A stretch of 64,000 nt of DNA. Source: JAWXUK01 sp044432725 (GTDB lineage Bacteria > Bacillota > Clostridia > Oscillospirales > Oscillospiraceae). Shown one piece after another: positions 1 through 8,141 of this stretch (within the stretch, counting starts at the first letter, position 1; every line of letters begins with the position of its first letter). Both the position numbers and the translations under genes were made by a program. The notes beneath the pieces are model-generated. The model was not told the DNA's origin. It worked only from the letters and a program-made list of their open reading frames with translations, and did no database searches. Location of the stretch: the NCBI GenBank assembly GCA_044432725.1, contig JAWXUL010000009.1, positions 1 through 64,000 on the forward strand, given 5' to 3'.

Positions 1-26
1 GATTTTGCGAATCTTTTTGTTTCCTC

Positions 27-55
27 TTGTGACTTTGCCAAAAATGTGATATGAT
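27..55 (+). promoter_or_regulatory. Sigma-A-like promoter for lspA
   Basis: TTGTGA (27-32), a 17-bp spacer, then TATGAT (50-55). It lies about 40 bp in front of the chosen lspA start. The -35 is imperfect, so this is a reasonable but not certain call. Confidence 0.5.
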
Positions 56-96
56 AAATGTGTCTTTGCACATTTTGTGAACTAGGAGTTTTTTTG

Positions 97-594
97 ATGT
101 ACTATTTTTTACTCGCTTTTTTCATTGTTCTTGCAGACCAGTGGTTGAAACTTTGGGTTGTGGCGAACATTCCTTTATATGAAAATATAGACTTTATCCC
201 CCATATCATGGACTTGACTTATATCCAAAATACTGGGGCAGCTTTTTCCATGTTTTCTAACATGACACCAGTCTTAACTGGGATTTCTTTGGTGATGTCT
301 CTGGTGCTTTGCTATCTGATGGTCAAGGATTTCTTTCCCCACGTTCTGGGTCGCTTGTCCCTTGCCATGATTTTAGGTGGTGCAGTGGGAAACTTGATTG
401 ACCGTGGATTCCGTGGATTTGTGGTGGATATGTTTCGGGTACTCTTTGTTGATTTTGCTATTTTTAATATTGCTGACTCCTTTGTTGTGGTGGGGGGGAT
501 TCTGGCAGGAATTTATTATCTCTTTGTTATGCCACCAGAAGAAAAAGCAGAAAGCGAAACCTCTACGGTTTCTTCTCAGGAGGAAGAATCATGA
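97..594 (+). CDS. lspA: Lipoprotein signal peptidase (signal peptidase II)
   Basis: Membrane aspartyl protease that removes signal peptides from prolipoproteins after diacylglyceryl transfer. The 165-residue protein has four hydrophobic segments and both catalytic blocks: GNLIDR (Asp102) and FNIADS (Asp127). The ATG at 97 is preferred over one 39 bp upstream because AGGAG (84-88) sits 8 bp before it and the product then begins directly with the first membrane segment, as in the family. The charged C-terminal tail (rich in Glu/Ser) is slightly longer than usual. Its stop overlaps the next start by 4 bp (ATGA), so it is translationally coupled to the pseudouridine synthase, a common pairing in Firmicutes. 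Confidence 0.95.
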   Translation: MYYFLLAFFIVLADQWLKLWVVANIPLYENIDFIPHIMDLTYIQNTGAAFSMFSNMTPVLTGISLVMSLVLCYLMVKDFFPHVLGRLSLAMILGGAVGNLIDRGFRGFVVDMFRVLFVDFAIFNIADSFVVVGGILAGIYYLFVMPPEEKAESETSTVSSQEEES

Positions 595-1502
595 AAGAAT
601 TGATTTGTATTGCCACAGAAGACGGTCAACGTGTGGATGTGTTTCTCTCTGAAACAGTGCCAGAACTATCCCGTGCTATGGTGCAAAAGCTTTGCGCACA
701 AGGGAAGGTTCGGACAAAAGAGGGGAAAGTTTTAGACAAAAAAGACAAAACCAAGGTGGGGGCAGAAATTTTAATCGAAATCCCCCAAGCAGAACCCTTG
801 GAAGCACAGCCAGAGAATATCCCCCTTTCCATCGCTTACGAAGATGAAAATGTGATTGTGGTCAACAAGCCAGTGGGAATGGTGGTACATCCAGCCCCTG
901 GTCACCCCAATGGCACCTTGGTGAATGCCTTGCTGTATCACTGTGGAGATAGTTTGTCTGGCATCGGAGGGGTCATGCGTCCAGGCATCGTTCACCGTAT
1001 CGACAGAGATACCTCAGGACTGCTCATTGTGGCGAAAAACGATATGGCACATCTTGCTCTCTCTGCACAACTGAAAGACCACAGTCTTTCACGTATTTAT
1101 CACGCCATTACAGTGGGACGCATGAAAGAGGAATCAGGAACCATCAACGCTCCCCTTGGGAGACATCCCGTGGACAGAAAAAAAATAGCCGTGGACAAAA
1201 TCCACGGCAAAGAAGCCATCACTCACTATCGAGTCTTAGAACAATTCACCCAACATTCCCATTTGGAATGTTCCCTAGAAACAGGACGAACCCATCAAAT
1301 TCGAGTGCATCTTGCCAGCATGAACCGGGCTTTGTTAGGAGATGTGGTCTATGGACAAAAGAACAAGGCTTTGGTGGGGCAATGTCTCCATGCAAAGGCT
1401 TTGCGTTTTAAAAGCCCTAGCACAGGGGAATCGATTTTAGTAGAATCTGATTTGCCTGATTGGTTTGAATCTATGTTAGAGAAATTGAGAAAGATGTACT
1501 AG
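591..1502 (+). CDS. rluD: RluA/RluD-family 23S rRNA pseudouridine synthase
   Basis: 303 residues: an N-terminal S4 RNA-binding domain (about 12-75) and a pseudouridine synthase core (about 82-300). The catalytic block HRIDRDTSG is at residues 135-143 with the expected catalytic Asp138. The ETGRTHQIRVH motif is present towards the C-terminus. Family members isomerise uridines in 23S rRNA helix 69 or nearby. The gene overlaps lspA by 4 bp and a single transcript is likely. Exact target site (RluD versus YlyB-like) cannot be told from the sequence; Firmicute paralogues beside lspA are often named ylyB. Confidence 0.9.
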   Translation: MKELICIATEDGQRVDVFLSETVPELSRAMVQKLCAQGKVRTKEGKVLDKKDKTKVGAEILIEIPQAEPLEAQPENIPLSIAYEDENVIVVNKPVGMVVHPAPGHPNGTLVNALLYHCGDSLSGIGGVMRPGIVHRIDRDTSGLLIVAKNDMAHLALSAQLKDHSLSRIYHAITVGRMKEESGTINAPLGRHPVDRKKIAVDKIHGKEAITHYRVLEQFTQHSHLECSLETGRTHQIRVHLASMNRALLGDVVYGQKNKALVGQCLHAKALRFKSPSTGESILVESDLPDWFESMLEKLRKMY

Positions 1503-1591
1503 GGCAATACCTCATTATTTTGATAAAACGCAAAAAAACATTTCTTCACCATCGAGAATTGTTACAAAACAGAATCAGGAAGGAACGCTAC

Positions 1592-2134
1592 ATGAAGTAT
1601 GAATTAAAATACGATGGTTCTTCTACCACCTTTGACCCAGCTGAATTTGACCGTGATTATGGCAAAGGACGAAAAAAGACAGCACAAAGAGTCTATGACC
1701 GTCAAATTGCCTTGGAACGAAAAGAAAAAGAAAGAGAAAATATCAGCCCTCAGATCAGAAGATTAGAGGGTGATCCCACCCCTGTTTCTCCCTTGTTGAA
1801 GAAAAATAAGACGATAACAGATGAGTATTCCCATTTGGGGAAAAGTTTTGTCTCTTGGTACAAAAAACTTTATAAAACCCATTTCTTGGTCTATTCCGTC
1901 ACCTTCCCACTGTCAGAATTCTTTGACTTTTCTGCTCTAGCTGGGATGATTTGGATTGGATTGTGGGTCTGGACCGTGATCAGTGCCTTCGTACTAAGAG
2001 GGAAATTCCCCAAAGAAAAACAAGGTTTGGCCACATTCTTCGCCTTGTTCTTCTGTTTCCCAGCCTCTTATGTGGGACTCATGCTCTTCCCTGCCCTTTT
2101 ACCCATTGGCATCGTTATGGCAATATTCACTTAG
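1592..2134 (+). CDS. Hypothetical membrane protein
   Basis: 180 residues that I do not recognise. The first ~85 residues are hydrophilic and highly charged (many Lys/Arg/Glu). The C-terminal half has two to three hydrophobic segments (about residues 100-120, 125-145 and 150-175). The ATG at 1592 is chosen over an in-frame start at 1520 because AGGAAGGAA precedes it and the intervening stretch looks like leader. It follows the pseudouridine synthase by 90 bp on the same strand and is closed by a terminator hairpin, so it may be the third gene of the lspA transcript. Function unknown. Confidence 0.6.
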   Translation: MKYELKYDGSSTTFDPAEFDRDYGKGRKKTAQRVYDRQIALERKEKERENISPQIRRLEGDPTPVSPLLKKNKTITDEYSHLGKSFVSWYKKLYKTHFLVYSVTFPLSEFFDFSALAGMIWIGLWVWTVISAFVLRGKFPKEKQGLATFFALFFCFPASYVGLMLFPALLPIGIVMAIFT

Positions 2135-2148
2135 GGGACCTATAAAAA

Positions 2149-2178
2149 CTCTTGGGGGACAAGAGTACAAATTTTTTT
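2149..2178 (+). terminator. Rho-independent terminator
   Basis: CTCTTG/CAAGAG stem with a GGGGA loop, followed by ATTTTTTT. It ends the lspA-side transcript. Confidence 0.6.
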
Positions 2179-2266
2179 GTTCTTAGATTATTCTGAAAAA
2201 ATTAGGGCGAAGGAATTGTTTTATTGTTGTTTAGGGGTTTTTCGAGATTCCCTTAGGTGAATATCG

Positions 2267-4456
2267 TCATTCCCCTTTTTTCTGCCCTAACATCTCCAGC
2301 AATCGCTTTTGATTCTCTCTTGCTTTCTTTTCTAGCTTTTCTTGCTGTTTCACAATGGTCTCTACATAAGAATCATAGTGTTCCAGTAATTGATCTAATT
2401 GTTTCTCTCCCTCGCTACAACGAAACTCTCCCACATCGCCACAAGAGAGCATTTCTGTCTCTGCCAAAAAGCTAGCCACTTTGGGATCATACACAAGCCC
2501 CAACAAAGGCACGCCCATGCGTGCAGAAAAGATCAGCGTGTGAAGGCGCATCGCCACACAAAACTTCCCTTGCCCAAGGACAGACATCAAGGCATCAGGG
2601 GAAATCTCCTCTTCTAAGATATATGAGCTAGCCTTCATCTTCCCTTGAACTTCTTCACTGATAGACTTGTCTCTCACGCTTTGCATCAAAACAAATAAAA
2701 TCTCATAGCCTGTTTTTTCTTGTATTTTATCACAGAACAAAGCAAGTTCACTGAGATCAGCGCCCATTTTTCCCCAGTCTCGCAGAGAAATAGACACAAA
2801 ATCCCCCGTGATACCCAGTCGATCTAAATACCCCTTCCCCACTTCTGGGGAAGCAGGGGTCATGGCTTGGACTGGGTCGGCTGTGATGTACAAATCCTCT
2901 CGCTGAACCCCCATGGCTCGCAACTCTTGGGCAGAATCTTTGTCTCGCAAGGTGACCATTTGGGCTCGTTCCACTGCTTTTACCACTTTTTTTCGATTGC
3001 TTTTCTTCCCCACTGGACCAATCCCATTGGCATAAAGCATCACTGGCTTGTGATAATGGTATCCCAGTGCCATAATCCCCAAATAGTACAAAATAGACCG
3101 TGTGGAAGAGCGATCCTGTAACAAACTTCCCCCTCCCGAGATCACGGCATCACTCTCTTTGATGGCACGTGCCACTTTTTTCAGATGATACCTTGGTACT
3201 GCGGTCAAGCCGTACTGCCTTGTTGTTTCTTTGGGATTATTGGACAGGACTGTCACAGCGACTTCTGGAGAAATCTCTTGGCAAATCCCTTGTAAAATGG
3301 CATCGTCCCCAGCATTGTCAAAGCCATAATACCCACTCATCACCACTTGATACTTTGCAACGCTTCCATACATACCAAGACAATCCAGTGCCATACGTTC
3401 CACAGAATAATGGGAGAGAATCACTTCTCTGCCGTGAATTTCCAGTTTCTTTTTTTCTTCTTTTGACAATGAAAAGGCCTTTACAACATCTTCCTCTAGC
3501 ACCAGAGAACTGCACAGAGCCATTCCACGACAGCAGAAATTCCCCTCCACTGCCTCAGCCAAGGAATCAGGGGTGAAAATCCCTTGATAACCTTCATTAC
3601 CAGCCACAATGGACACTTTTCCCACAGACATTCCTTCTAGCACAGCACGAGAAACCCCCACAAAAATATCTCCTGTGGCAATGAGACGGTTGATGTCCGT
3701 TCTCCCCCCTGTGAGTATAATGGCTTTTCGCCCCAGCGATTCGTTTATTTTTTCTGCCTGTTCTTCTAATTCTTTTTCTAAATTTCCTCCTCCCACAACC
3801 AGAAGGACAAAATCAGGAATCTTCTTTGCCAGAGAAGGAGTCAGGGCTATGAGTTCCTGTGCCACTAAGGCACGATCTTTGTCCAAACGACTCACCGAAC
3901 AAAGCACAGAAGCCTGTGGAGAAATACCCAATTCTTCTCGTAAGCCTTGGACTGAGGGAGAAAATTTCTCCGTATCAATGCCGTTAATGGTGACAGAAAT
4001 ATGTTGTGCGGGGTAGTGATATTCTTCTATCAGATATTCCTTGATATCTTCAGAAACAGCAATCACTCGCTGTCCCCAGTTGGTGAAAGCCCCCGCCATG
4101 CCTTTTGCCGAGAAAACCCAATGTGCTGTAGTCACAAAGGGAAATCTCATCTTTTTTTGTAGCATACCACATAAAAAAGCTGGTATTCTAGCATGAGCAT
4201 GAACAATATCAGGTTTTTCTTTGGCAATCACCTGTGCCAGCTGATTTTTAGCTCGCCACATAGTGGAAAATCTGCGCCTGTTCATGGGCAGAAGAATATG
4301 CCGTACCCCCACTGCTTCTACTTCTGGTACATAAACCCCTCCCGCCGAAGCAATCAAGATTTCATGTCCCTCTTTCGCCAAAGCCTTGGAGAGTTCTACG
4401 ATATGGGTTTCAGCACCTCCGATATCCAATGCCATAGTCGCCATTAATATTTTCAT
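2267..4456 (-). CDS. GT4 glycosyltransferase fused to CsaB-type polysaccharide pyruvyl transferase
   Basis: 729 residues with two enzymes in one chain. Residues 1 to about 368 are a GT-B fold family-4 glycosyltransferase (MALDIGGAETH near the N-terminus; the E-x7-E region around AVLEGMSVGK). From about residue 370 the sequence restarts as a CsaB-type pyruvyl transferase (MSGYYGFDNAGDDAIL, SGGGSLLQD, MRLHTLIFSA). CsaB homologues transfer pyruvate ketal from PEP to secondary cell-wall polysaccharide, creating the ligand for SLH domains. Free-standing CsaB is about 360 residues, so the fusion has full-length halves. It is the last gene of the murJ-like/ligase/GT operon, and two SLH-domain proteins are encoded in this window. 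The fused glycosyltransferase may build the very sugar that is pyruvylated (inference). Confidence 0.85.
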   Translation of the reverse strand: MKILMATMALDIGGAETHIVELSKALAKEGHEILIASAGGVYVPEVEAVGVRHILLPMNRRRFSTMWRAKNQLAQVIAKEKPDIVHAHARIPAFLCGMLQKKMRFPFVTTAHWVFSAKGMAGAFTNWGQRVIAVSEDIKEYLIEEYHYPAQHISVTINGIDTEKFSPSVQGLREELGISPQASVLCSVSRLDKDRALVAQELIALTPSLAKKIPDFVLLVVGGGNLEKELEEQAEKINESLGRKAIILTGGRTDINRLIATGDIFVGVSRAVLEGMSVGKVSIVAGNEGYQGIFTPDSLAEAVEGNFCCRGMALCSSLVLEEDVVKAFSLSKEEKKKLEIHGREVILSHYSVERMALDCLGMYGSVAKYQVVMSGYYGFDNAGDDAILQGICQEISPEVAVTVLSNNPKETTRQYGLTAVPRYHLKKVARAIKESDAVISGGGSLLQDRSSTRSILYYLGIMALGYHYHKPVMLYANGIGPVGKKSNRKKVVKAVERAQMVTLRDKDSAQELRAMGVQREDLYITADPVQAMTPASPEVGKGYLDRLGITGDFVSISLRDWGKMGADLSELALFCDKIQEKTGYEILFVLMQSVRDKSISEEVQGKMKASSYILEEEISPDALMSVLGQGKFCVAMRLHTLIFSARMGVPLLGLVYDPKVASFLAETEMLSCGDVGEFRCSEGEKQLDQLLEHYDSYVETIVKQQEKLEKKARENQKRLLEMLGQKKGE

Positions 4457-4503
4457 GAAAGATACCTCCGAAAGGCTTTCCCTTAATCTTTTTCACTTGT
4501 GCA

Positions 4504-5058
4504 TTATTCCACAACAAAAATTTCAGTCACAAAACCTGTCACCTTCACATACTTTGTCTGGAAAGTTCTCGCTGCGTTGACACCCATTTCGTAAACTCTG
4601 TTAAAAGAGTATCGTCCGTCAATATAAGAACCTGTCCCCTCTAAAGTCACTAAAACGTTCACTTCTCTGTCAGAGCCTACCAAGGAAAACGTACCGTCAT
4701 TGATTTCCCGAGAACCACTAGGCTCTGTATACTCAATCTTGGTGATATGCCCAATGGCACCACCGGTGGCATGGTCCTTGTCATAGACAGCGTCCCCAAT
4801 CTGAAGGGCATCTGCCACATAATCTTCCACCAAACGAACCTCGAAGGTCATGGAAATCTTGCTGTTTTCTCCACTGGTACTGGTGGTGACCAGTACATTA
4901 TTTTTCAAATAGACCCCTGCACAAACCACGATAATTGCAAGAATCACCACAATATCAATCAAGCTGACAGCGCCAAATAATCTGCCATTTTTATCAATCA
5001 AGGGTCTTTTCTCTGGCTTTTTTTCTGATTTCTTTTCTGTTTTTTTGTTCTGTTCCAT
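4504..5058 (-). CDS. DUF4330-family membrane-anchored protein
   Basis: 184 residues. A basic cytoplasmic N-terminus (Lys/Glu-rich, about 30 residues) is followed by LIDKNGRLFGAVSLID and one transmembrane helix (about residues 33-52). The remaining ~130 residues are predicted extracytoplasmic. The layout and the G-x-LFG-x-V-S-L-ID signature match DUF4330 proteins, which have no established function. It sits in the polysaccharide operon 11 bp after a second protein of similar architecture, suggesting a heteromeric pair. A role in polysaccharide export or assembly is inference from context only. Confidence 0.75.
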   Translation of the reverse strand: MEQNKKTEKKSEKKPEKRPLIDKNGRLFGAVSLIDIVVILAIIVVCAGVYLKNNVLVTTSTSGENSKISMTFEVRLVEDYVADALQIGDAVYDKDHATGGAIGHITKIEYTEPSGSREINDGTFSLVGSDREVNVLVTLEGTGSYIDGRYSFNRVYEMGVNAARTFQTKYVKVTGFVTEIFVVE

Positions 5059-5069
5059 GGTCTCTCCTC

Positions 5070-5558
5070 CTAATCAAAGCGCTCGATGCTGTAAATATAT
5101 CCAGCTGCCATATATCCTGCCCCTCGAAGATAGACAAGCTCTCCCACCCGTACAGGAAAACCACCATCTGCCATCAAAGCAGAGTCAGAAAGGCTGACTT
5201 GCACCACCATATCAATCAAAATATCCTCAGCACCTTCTAAGATTGCTTGCTGATATTCTTTTGTTTCATGATTTAGCACTTGTTTCGTGGCTGGCAAGAC
5301 TTCCATCCCCTGAACGGTGCCAATATTATAATTTTTCACAGCATCCAACATGGCAGAACCCACAGGAATGATGTCCCCTGTGCCTCCACTTGCCTCTTTG
5401 ATCATGATTTGATAGTGAAGCTCTTCTGTGCGTTGCACCACCACAGTCTCGTTGCGACTTAAAGTTTGCCAGAGAAACACCCCTCCTAAGGCAAGTGCCA
5501 CCAACAAAACAATGGTATCAAATACATTCAAACGAAATTTCATTTTTTCTTTTTTCAT
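5070..5558 (-). CDS. DUF4330-like membrane-anchored protein
   Basis: 162 residues: short basic N-terminus, FRLNVFDTIVLLVALALGG as a single membrane helix, and an extracytoplasmic domain of about 125 residues. The start at 5558 is chosen because AGGAGATAAT precedes it and only one base separates it from the upstream glycosyltransferase stop; a longer reading frame to 5615 would overlap that gene and lacks a good ribosome site. Architecture parallels the next gene (4504-5058), so the two are probably paralogues acting together. No function is known. Confidence 0.75.
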   Translation of the reverse strand: MKKEKMKFRLNVFDTIVLLVALALGGVFLWQTLSRNETVVVQRTEELHYQIMIKEASGGTGDIIPVGSAMLDAVKNYNIGTVQGMEVLPATKQVLNHETKEYQQAILEGAEDILIDMVVQVSLSDSALMADGGFPVRVGELVYLRGAGYMAAGYIYSIERFD

Positions 5559-5559
5559 A

Positions 5560-6660
5560 TTATCTCCTGTTCCATACTTTTTCATAAAACTTTTCTGTCT
5601 CTCTGGCAAAGGCAAGGGCTGTGAATTTCTCTTGATAAATTTCTCTTGCCCTGATAGAAGCTTTCTCTCGAAAGCTTTGGTCTGTGATCATCTGTGCCAT
5701 TGCCTGTGCTAATTTTTCTGGATTTTCAGAAGGAAAGACCAAGCCATTTTCTCCATGGCTGATGACCTGAGGATTCCCTCCATAATCACTGACCACCGAG
5801 GGCAATCCAAGACTCATCCCCTCTAGCAAGGCAATACTGGTTGCCTCTGTGCCAAAAGAACAATTCAGCTGCACATCTAAGATGGACAGCAATTCTGGAA
5901 TCTCTTTCCAGAAGCCCAAAAATAACACCTTGTCTTCCAACGCTTTACCCTGAATCTCTGCCTGAATATCCTCTGTGCCAGAACCTGCGATTAAGACACG
6001 AAAGGAATGTCCTTGTTCTTTTAAAATCTGGCAAGCTTCCAGCAAAAGTCTATGCCCCTTGTAATATTCCAAGCGAGCCAAAATCCCAAAGGTGAAGAGG
6101 TCACCCAACCCCAATGATTCTCTCAGGGCTTTTGCCTTTTCTTCACTGGTTTTCTCCATGGGACGCACCCCATTATAAACAATGTCAATTTTCTTTCTTG
6201 GAATCCCTGTCTCTACTAGATTATCAGCAGCCGCTGGGCTGACTGCCAAAATACCATCAGCATAATGGGTATTGATTGCCCCCATAATTGGAGCAAGTAG
6301 TTTCTGCTTTTGGGACACAGGAAAAACAGAATGGCGAGAATAAACCACTGGGATTTTTACTTTTTTTCCTGCCATTCTCCCAGAAAAAGCACCATGGGTG
6401 TGAATCAAATCTGGCTTTTCCTCTCGAAACAATCGAGCTAATGCCTTCACATCCTCTTTGTGATAAGAACGATCTGCCATACCCTCGATCTCATGAATCT
6501 TCACGTCAAAGTCTTGAAACACAGAAAGCAGCACACTGCCTTTTGGGATTGCCACAGAAACTTCGTACTTTTCTTTGTCATAAGAGGAAAAATACTCGCA
6601 CAAGACACGACCTGCCCCACCTAAATTGCTGTCACTGATGACTTCCATGATTTTTTTCAT
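5560..6660 (-). CDS. Glycosyltransferase family 4
   Basis: 366 residues with the GT-B two-domain plan. The N-terminal acceptor side starts with MKKIMEVISDSNLGGAGRVL. The C-terminal nucleotide-sugar side has GILARLEYYKGH and the E-x7-E type motif around ATSIALLEGMSLGLPSV. These enzymes retain anomeric configuration and usually add a hexose or heptose to a lipid-linked glycan. The start at 6660 has AGGAGTGTCTT in front and overlaps the upstream ligase gene by 29 bp. Donor and acceptor sugars cannot be read from the sequence; operon context suggests surface polysaccharide. Confidence 0.88.
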   Translation of the reverse strand: MKKIMEVISDSNLGGAGRVLCEYFSSYDKEKYEVSVAIPKGSVLLSVFQDFDVKIHEIEGMADRSYHKEDVKALARLFREEKPDLIHTHGAFSGRMAGKKVKIPVVYSRHSVFPVSQKQKLLAPIMGAINTHYADGILAVSPAAADNLVETGIPRKKIDIVYNGVRPMEKTSEEKAKALRESLGLGDLFTFGILARLEYYKGHRLLLEACQILKEQGHSFRVLIAGSGTEDIQAEIQGKALEDKVLFLGFWKEIPELLSILDVQLNCSFGTEATSIALLEGMSLGLPSVVSDYGGNPQVISHGENGLVFPSENPEKLAQAMAQMITDQSFREKASIRAREIYQEKFTALAFARETEKFYEKVWNRR

Positions 6661-8137
6661 AAGACACTCCTTGGCTCAGAGCCAGTCCTTCATTTTTAGG
6701 CAAACGATCATAACTCATCACCAAACCGCCCAAGGCAACCACAACCCAGAAAAGGAACATCACCCGATAGTTGTAAAAGGAATAGTCTGTCATGGCTTGC
6801 ACCAAAAAGCCAGCTGTCCCTGACAAAGTCGCAATTTGATATAATTTCCCCTCTTGACTTTCACTATGCTTCAAAGCAACACAGAGTCCTCGGAAATAAT
6901 GAAACAAAAAGAGGAGAAAAACAAGAAGAAGAAAAAATCCACCATCACATAAAATCTGCAAAAATAGATTATGGCTATGGGGTGCCACAATAGAGTCGTA
7001 GCTATAAGCAGGATACACCATGTTAAAAGCGCCATCGCCTGCCCCAACTCCAGAGAACCAATAGTCCTTTAGCATGGCAAAGACTCCCATCCAGATATAA
7101 ACACGATAAGAGGTGGAGTCATCGCTGATATCTCCAATACTGGTAAATCGCCCAATCACAGAAGCCGGCAAGAACATATACAAAGCAATCAGTGCCACAG
7201 GAATCCAATAGGTTAATTTGGGATTTAGCAAGATGAAAAATATCATCCCCGCTGCCAAAAGTCCCAACCAAGCACCACGAGAAAAGGTAAGGAGCATACA
7301 GATACACTGCAAAGCAGCAGCAGTAAACCACACAAGACGAGTCTCCCAGTTTTTTGCTGACAGCAACAAAGCCCCTGTCAAGGGTATCATCAAAATAAAA
7401 TACTGCCCCAACATATTCGGGTTATCCAAAGAAGAAGCCACCCGAAAGCTGATGCTATCGAACATTTCGCTGTCCACCCAAGCTGCTGACTGGTATCCTG
7501 TGCGAAAAATATATTGATACATCCCATACAAAGCCACCAAAGCAGCCATAAGGGACAAAGATGCCATCAAAACAAAGACCCCATCTTTACTGTGGATTGC
7601 ATTTTGTAGCACCACCGCAAAAATAATCAATACGCAAGACAACAAGCCCACAGGCACACTGGAACTAGGGGTCACAGAAACAAAGCTTAGGGCAAGATAT
7701 AACACGCCATACAGCAAAATATACCGATTCATAGAGGCAAAATGCAACTTTTTCTCTTGATTGCGTATCAACGTTAAAAGTAAACTAGCATAAGTCACTG
7801 CTGCAAGAGCAAGCACCCCCATGGTAGGGAGAAAGGGCGCCAGAAATGCCACCAAGATCCCCCAAAAAGCACAAAGGGTAAAGACGCTACCCTCAAAGAT
7901 TTTTTCCAACTTTAATCCATCATAAACCTTGGTCAAAGCGCCTCGAATCCATGTCCACAATTTAAAGAACACGCTGTGCTTCCCCACTTCAAGCTCCCAA
8001 CCAGGGGGAGAGAGAAATTTTGTGATCACACGACTTTCTTGAAATTGTTTTCCCACAAATTTAGAAAAATTTTCAATTTTTTGAAAGAAAAAAGAAAATT
8101 TAAAATAAAGTAAAAATTGATTTACTTGTTCTTTCAT
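6632..8137 (-). CDS. O-antigen ligase/polymerase-like membrane protein
   Basis: 501 residues with about 10-12 hydrophobic segments after a ~75-residue cytoplasmic N-terminus. A large extracytoplasmic loop near residues 330-390 contains a HSHN-type motif (VAPHSHNLFLQI), typical of Wzy_C (O-antigen ligase, WaaL/Wzy-like) proteins. These move or polymerise undecaprenyl-linked glycans outside the membrane. The ribosome site AGGAGTAAAACC precedes the ATG and the flippase gene ends 4 bp upstream. Whether it is a polymerase or a ligase attaching polymer to peptidoglycan cannot be decided. Confidence 0.82.
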   Translation of the reverse strand: MKEQVNQFLLYFKFSFFFQKIENFSKFVGKQFQESRVITKFLSPPGWELEVGKHSVFFKLWTWIRGALTKVYDGLKLEKIFEGSVFTLCAFWGILVAFLAPFLPTMGVLALAAVTYASLLLTLIRNQEKKLHFASMNRYILLYGVLYLALSFVSVTPSSSVPVGLLSCVLIIFAVVLQNAIHSKDGVFVLMASLSLMAALVALYGMYQYIFRTGYQSAAWVDSEMFDSISFRVASSLDNPNMLGQYFILMIPLTGALLLSAKNWETRLVWFTAAALQCICMLLTFSRGAWLGLLAAGMIFFILLNPKLTYWIPVALIALYMFLPASVIGRFTSIGDISDDSTSYRVYIWMGVFAMLKDYWFSGVGAGDGAFNMVYPAYSYDSIVAPHSHNLFLQILCDGGFFLLLVFLLFLFHYFRGLCVALKHSESQEGKLYQIATLSGTAGFLVQAMTDYSFYNYRVMFLFWVVVALGGLVMSYDRLPKNEGLALSQGVSYEKNHGSHQ

Positions 8138-8141
8138 GGTT

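Noticed and set aside
2267..4456. Two separate genes with a lost stop codon
   Set aside because: The frame is continuous with no internal start with ribosome site near residue 370 that I can see, so a genuine fusion is the simpler reading.
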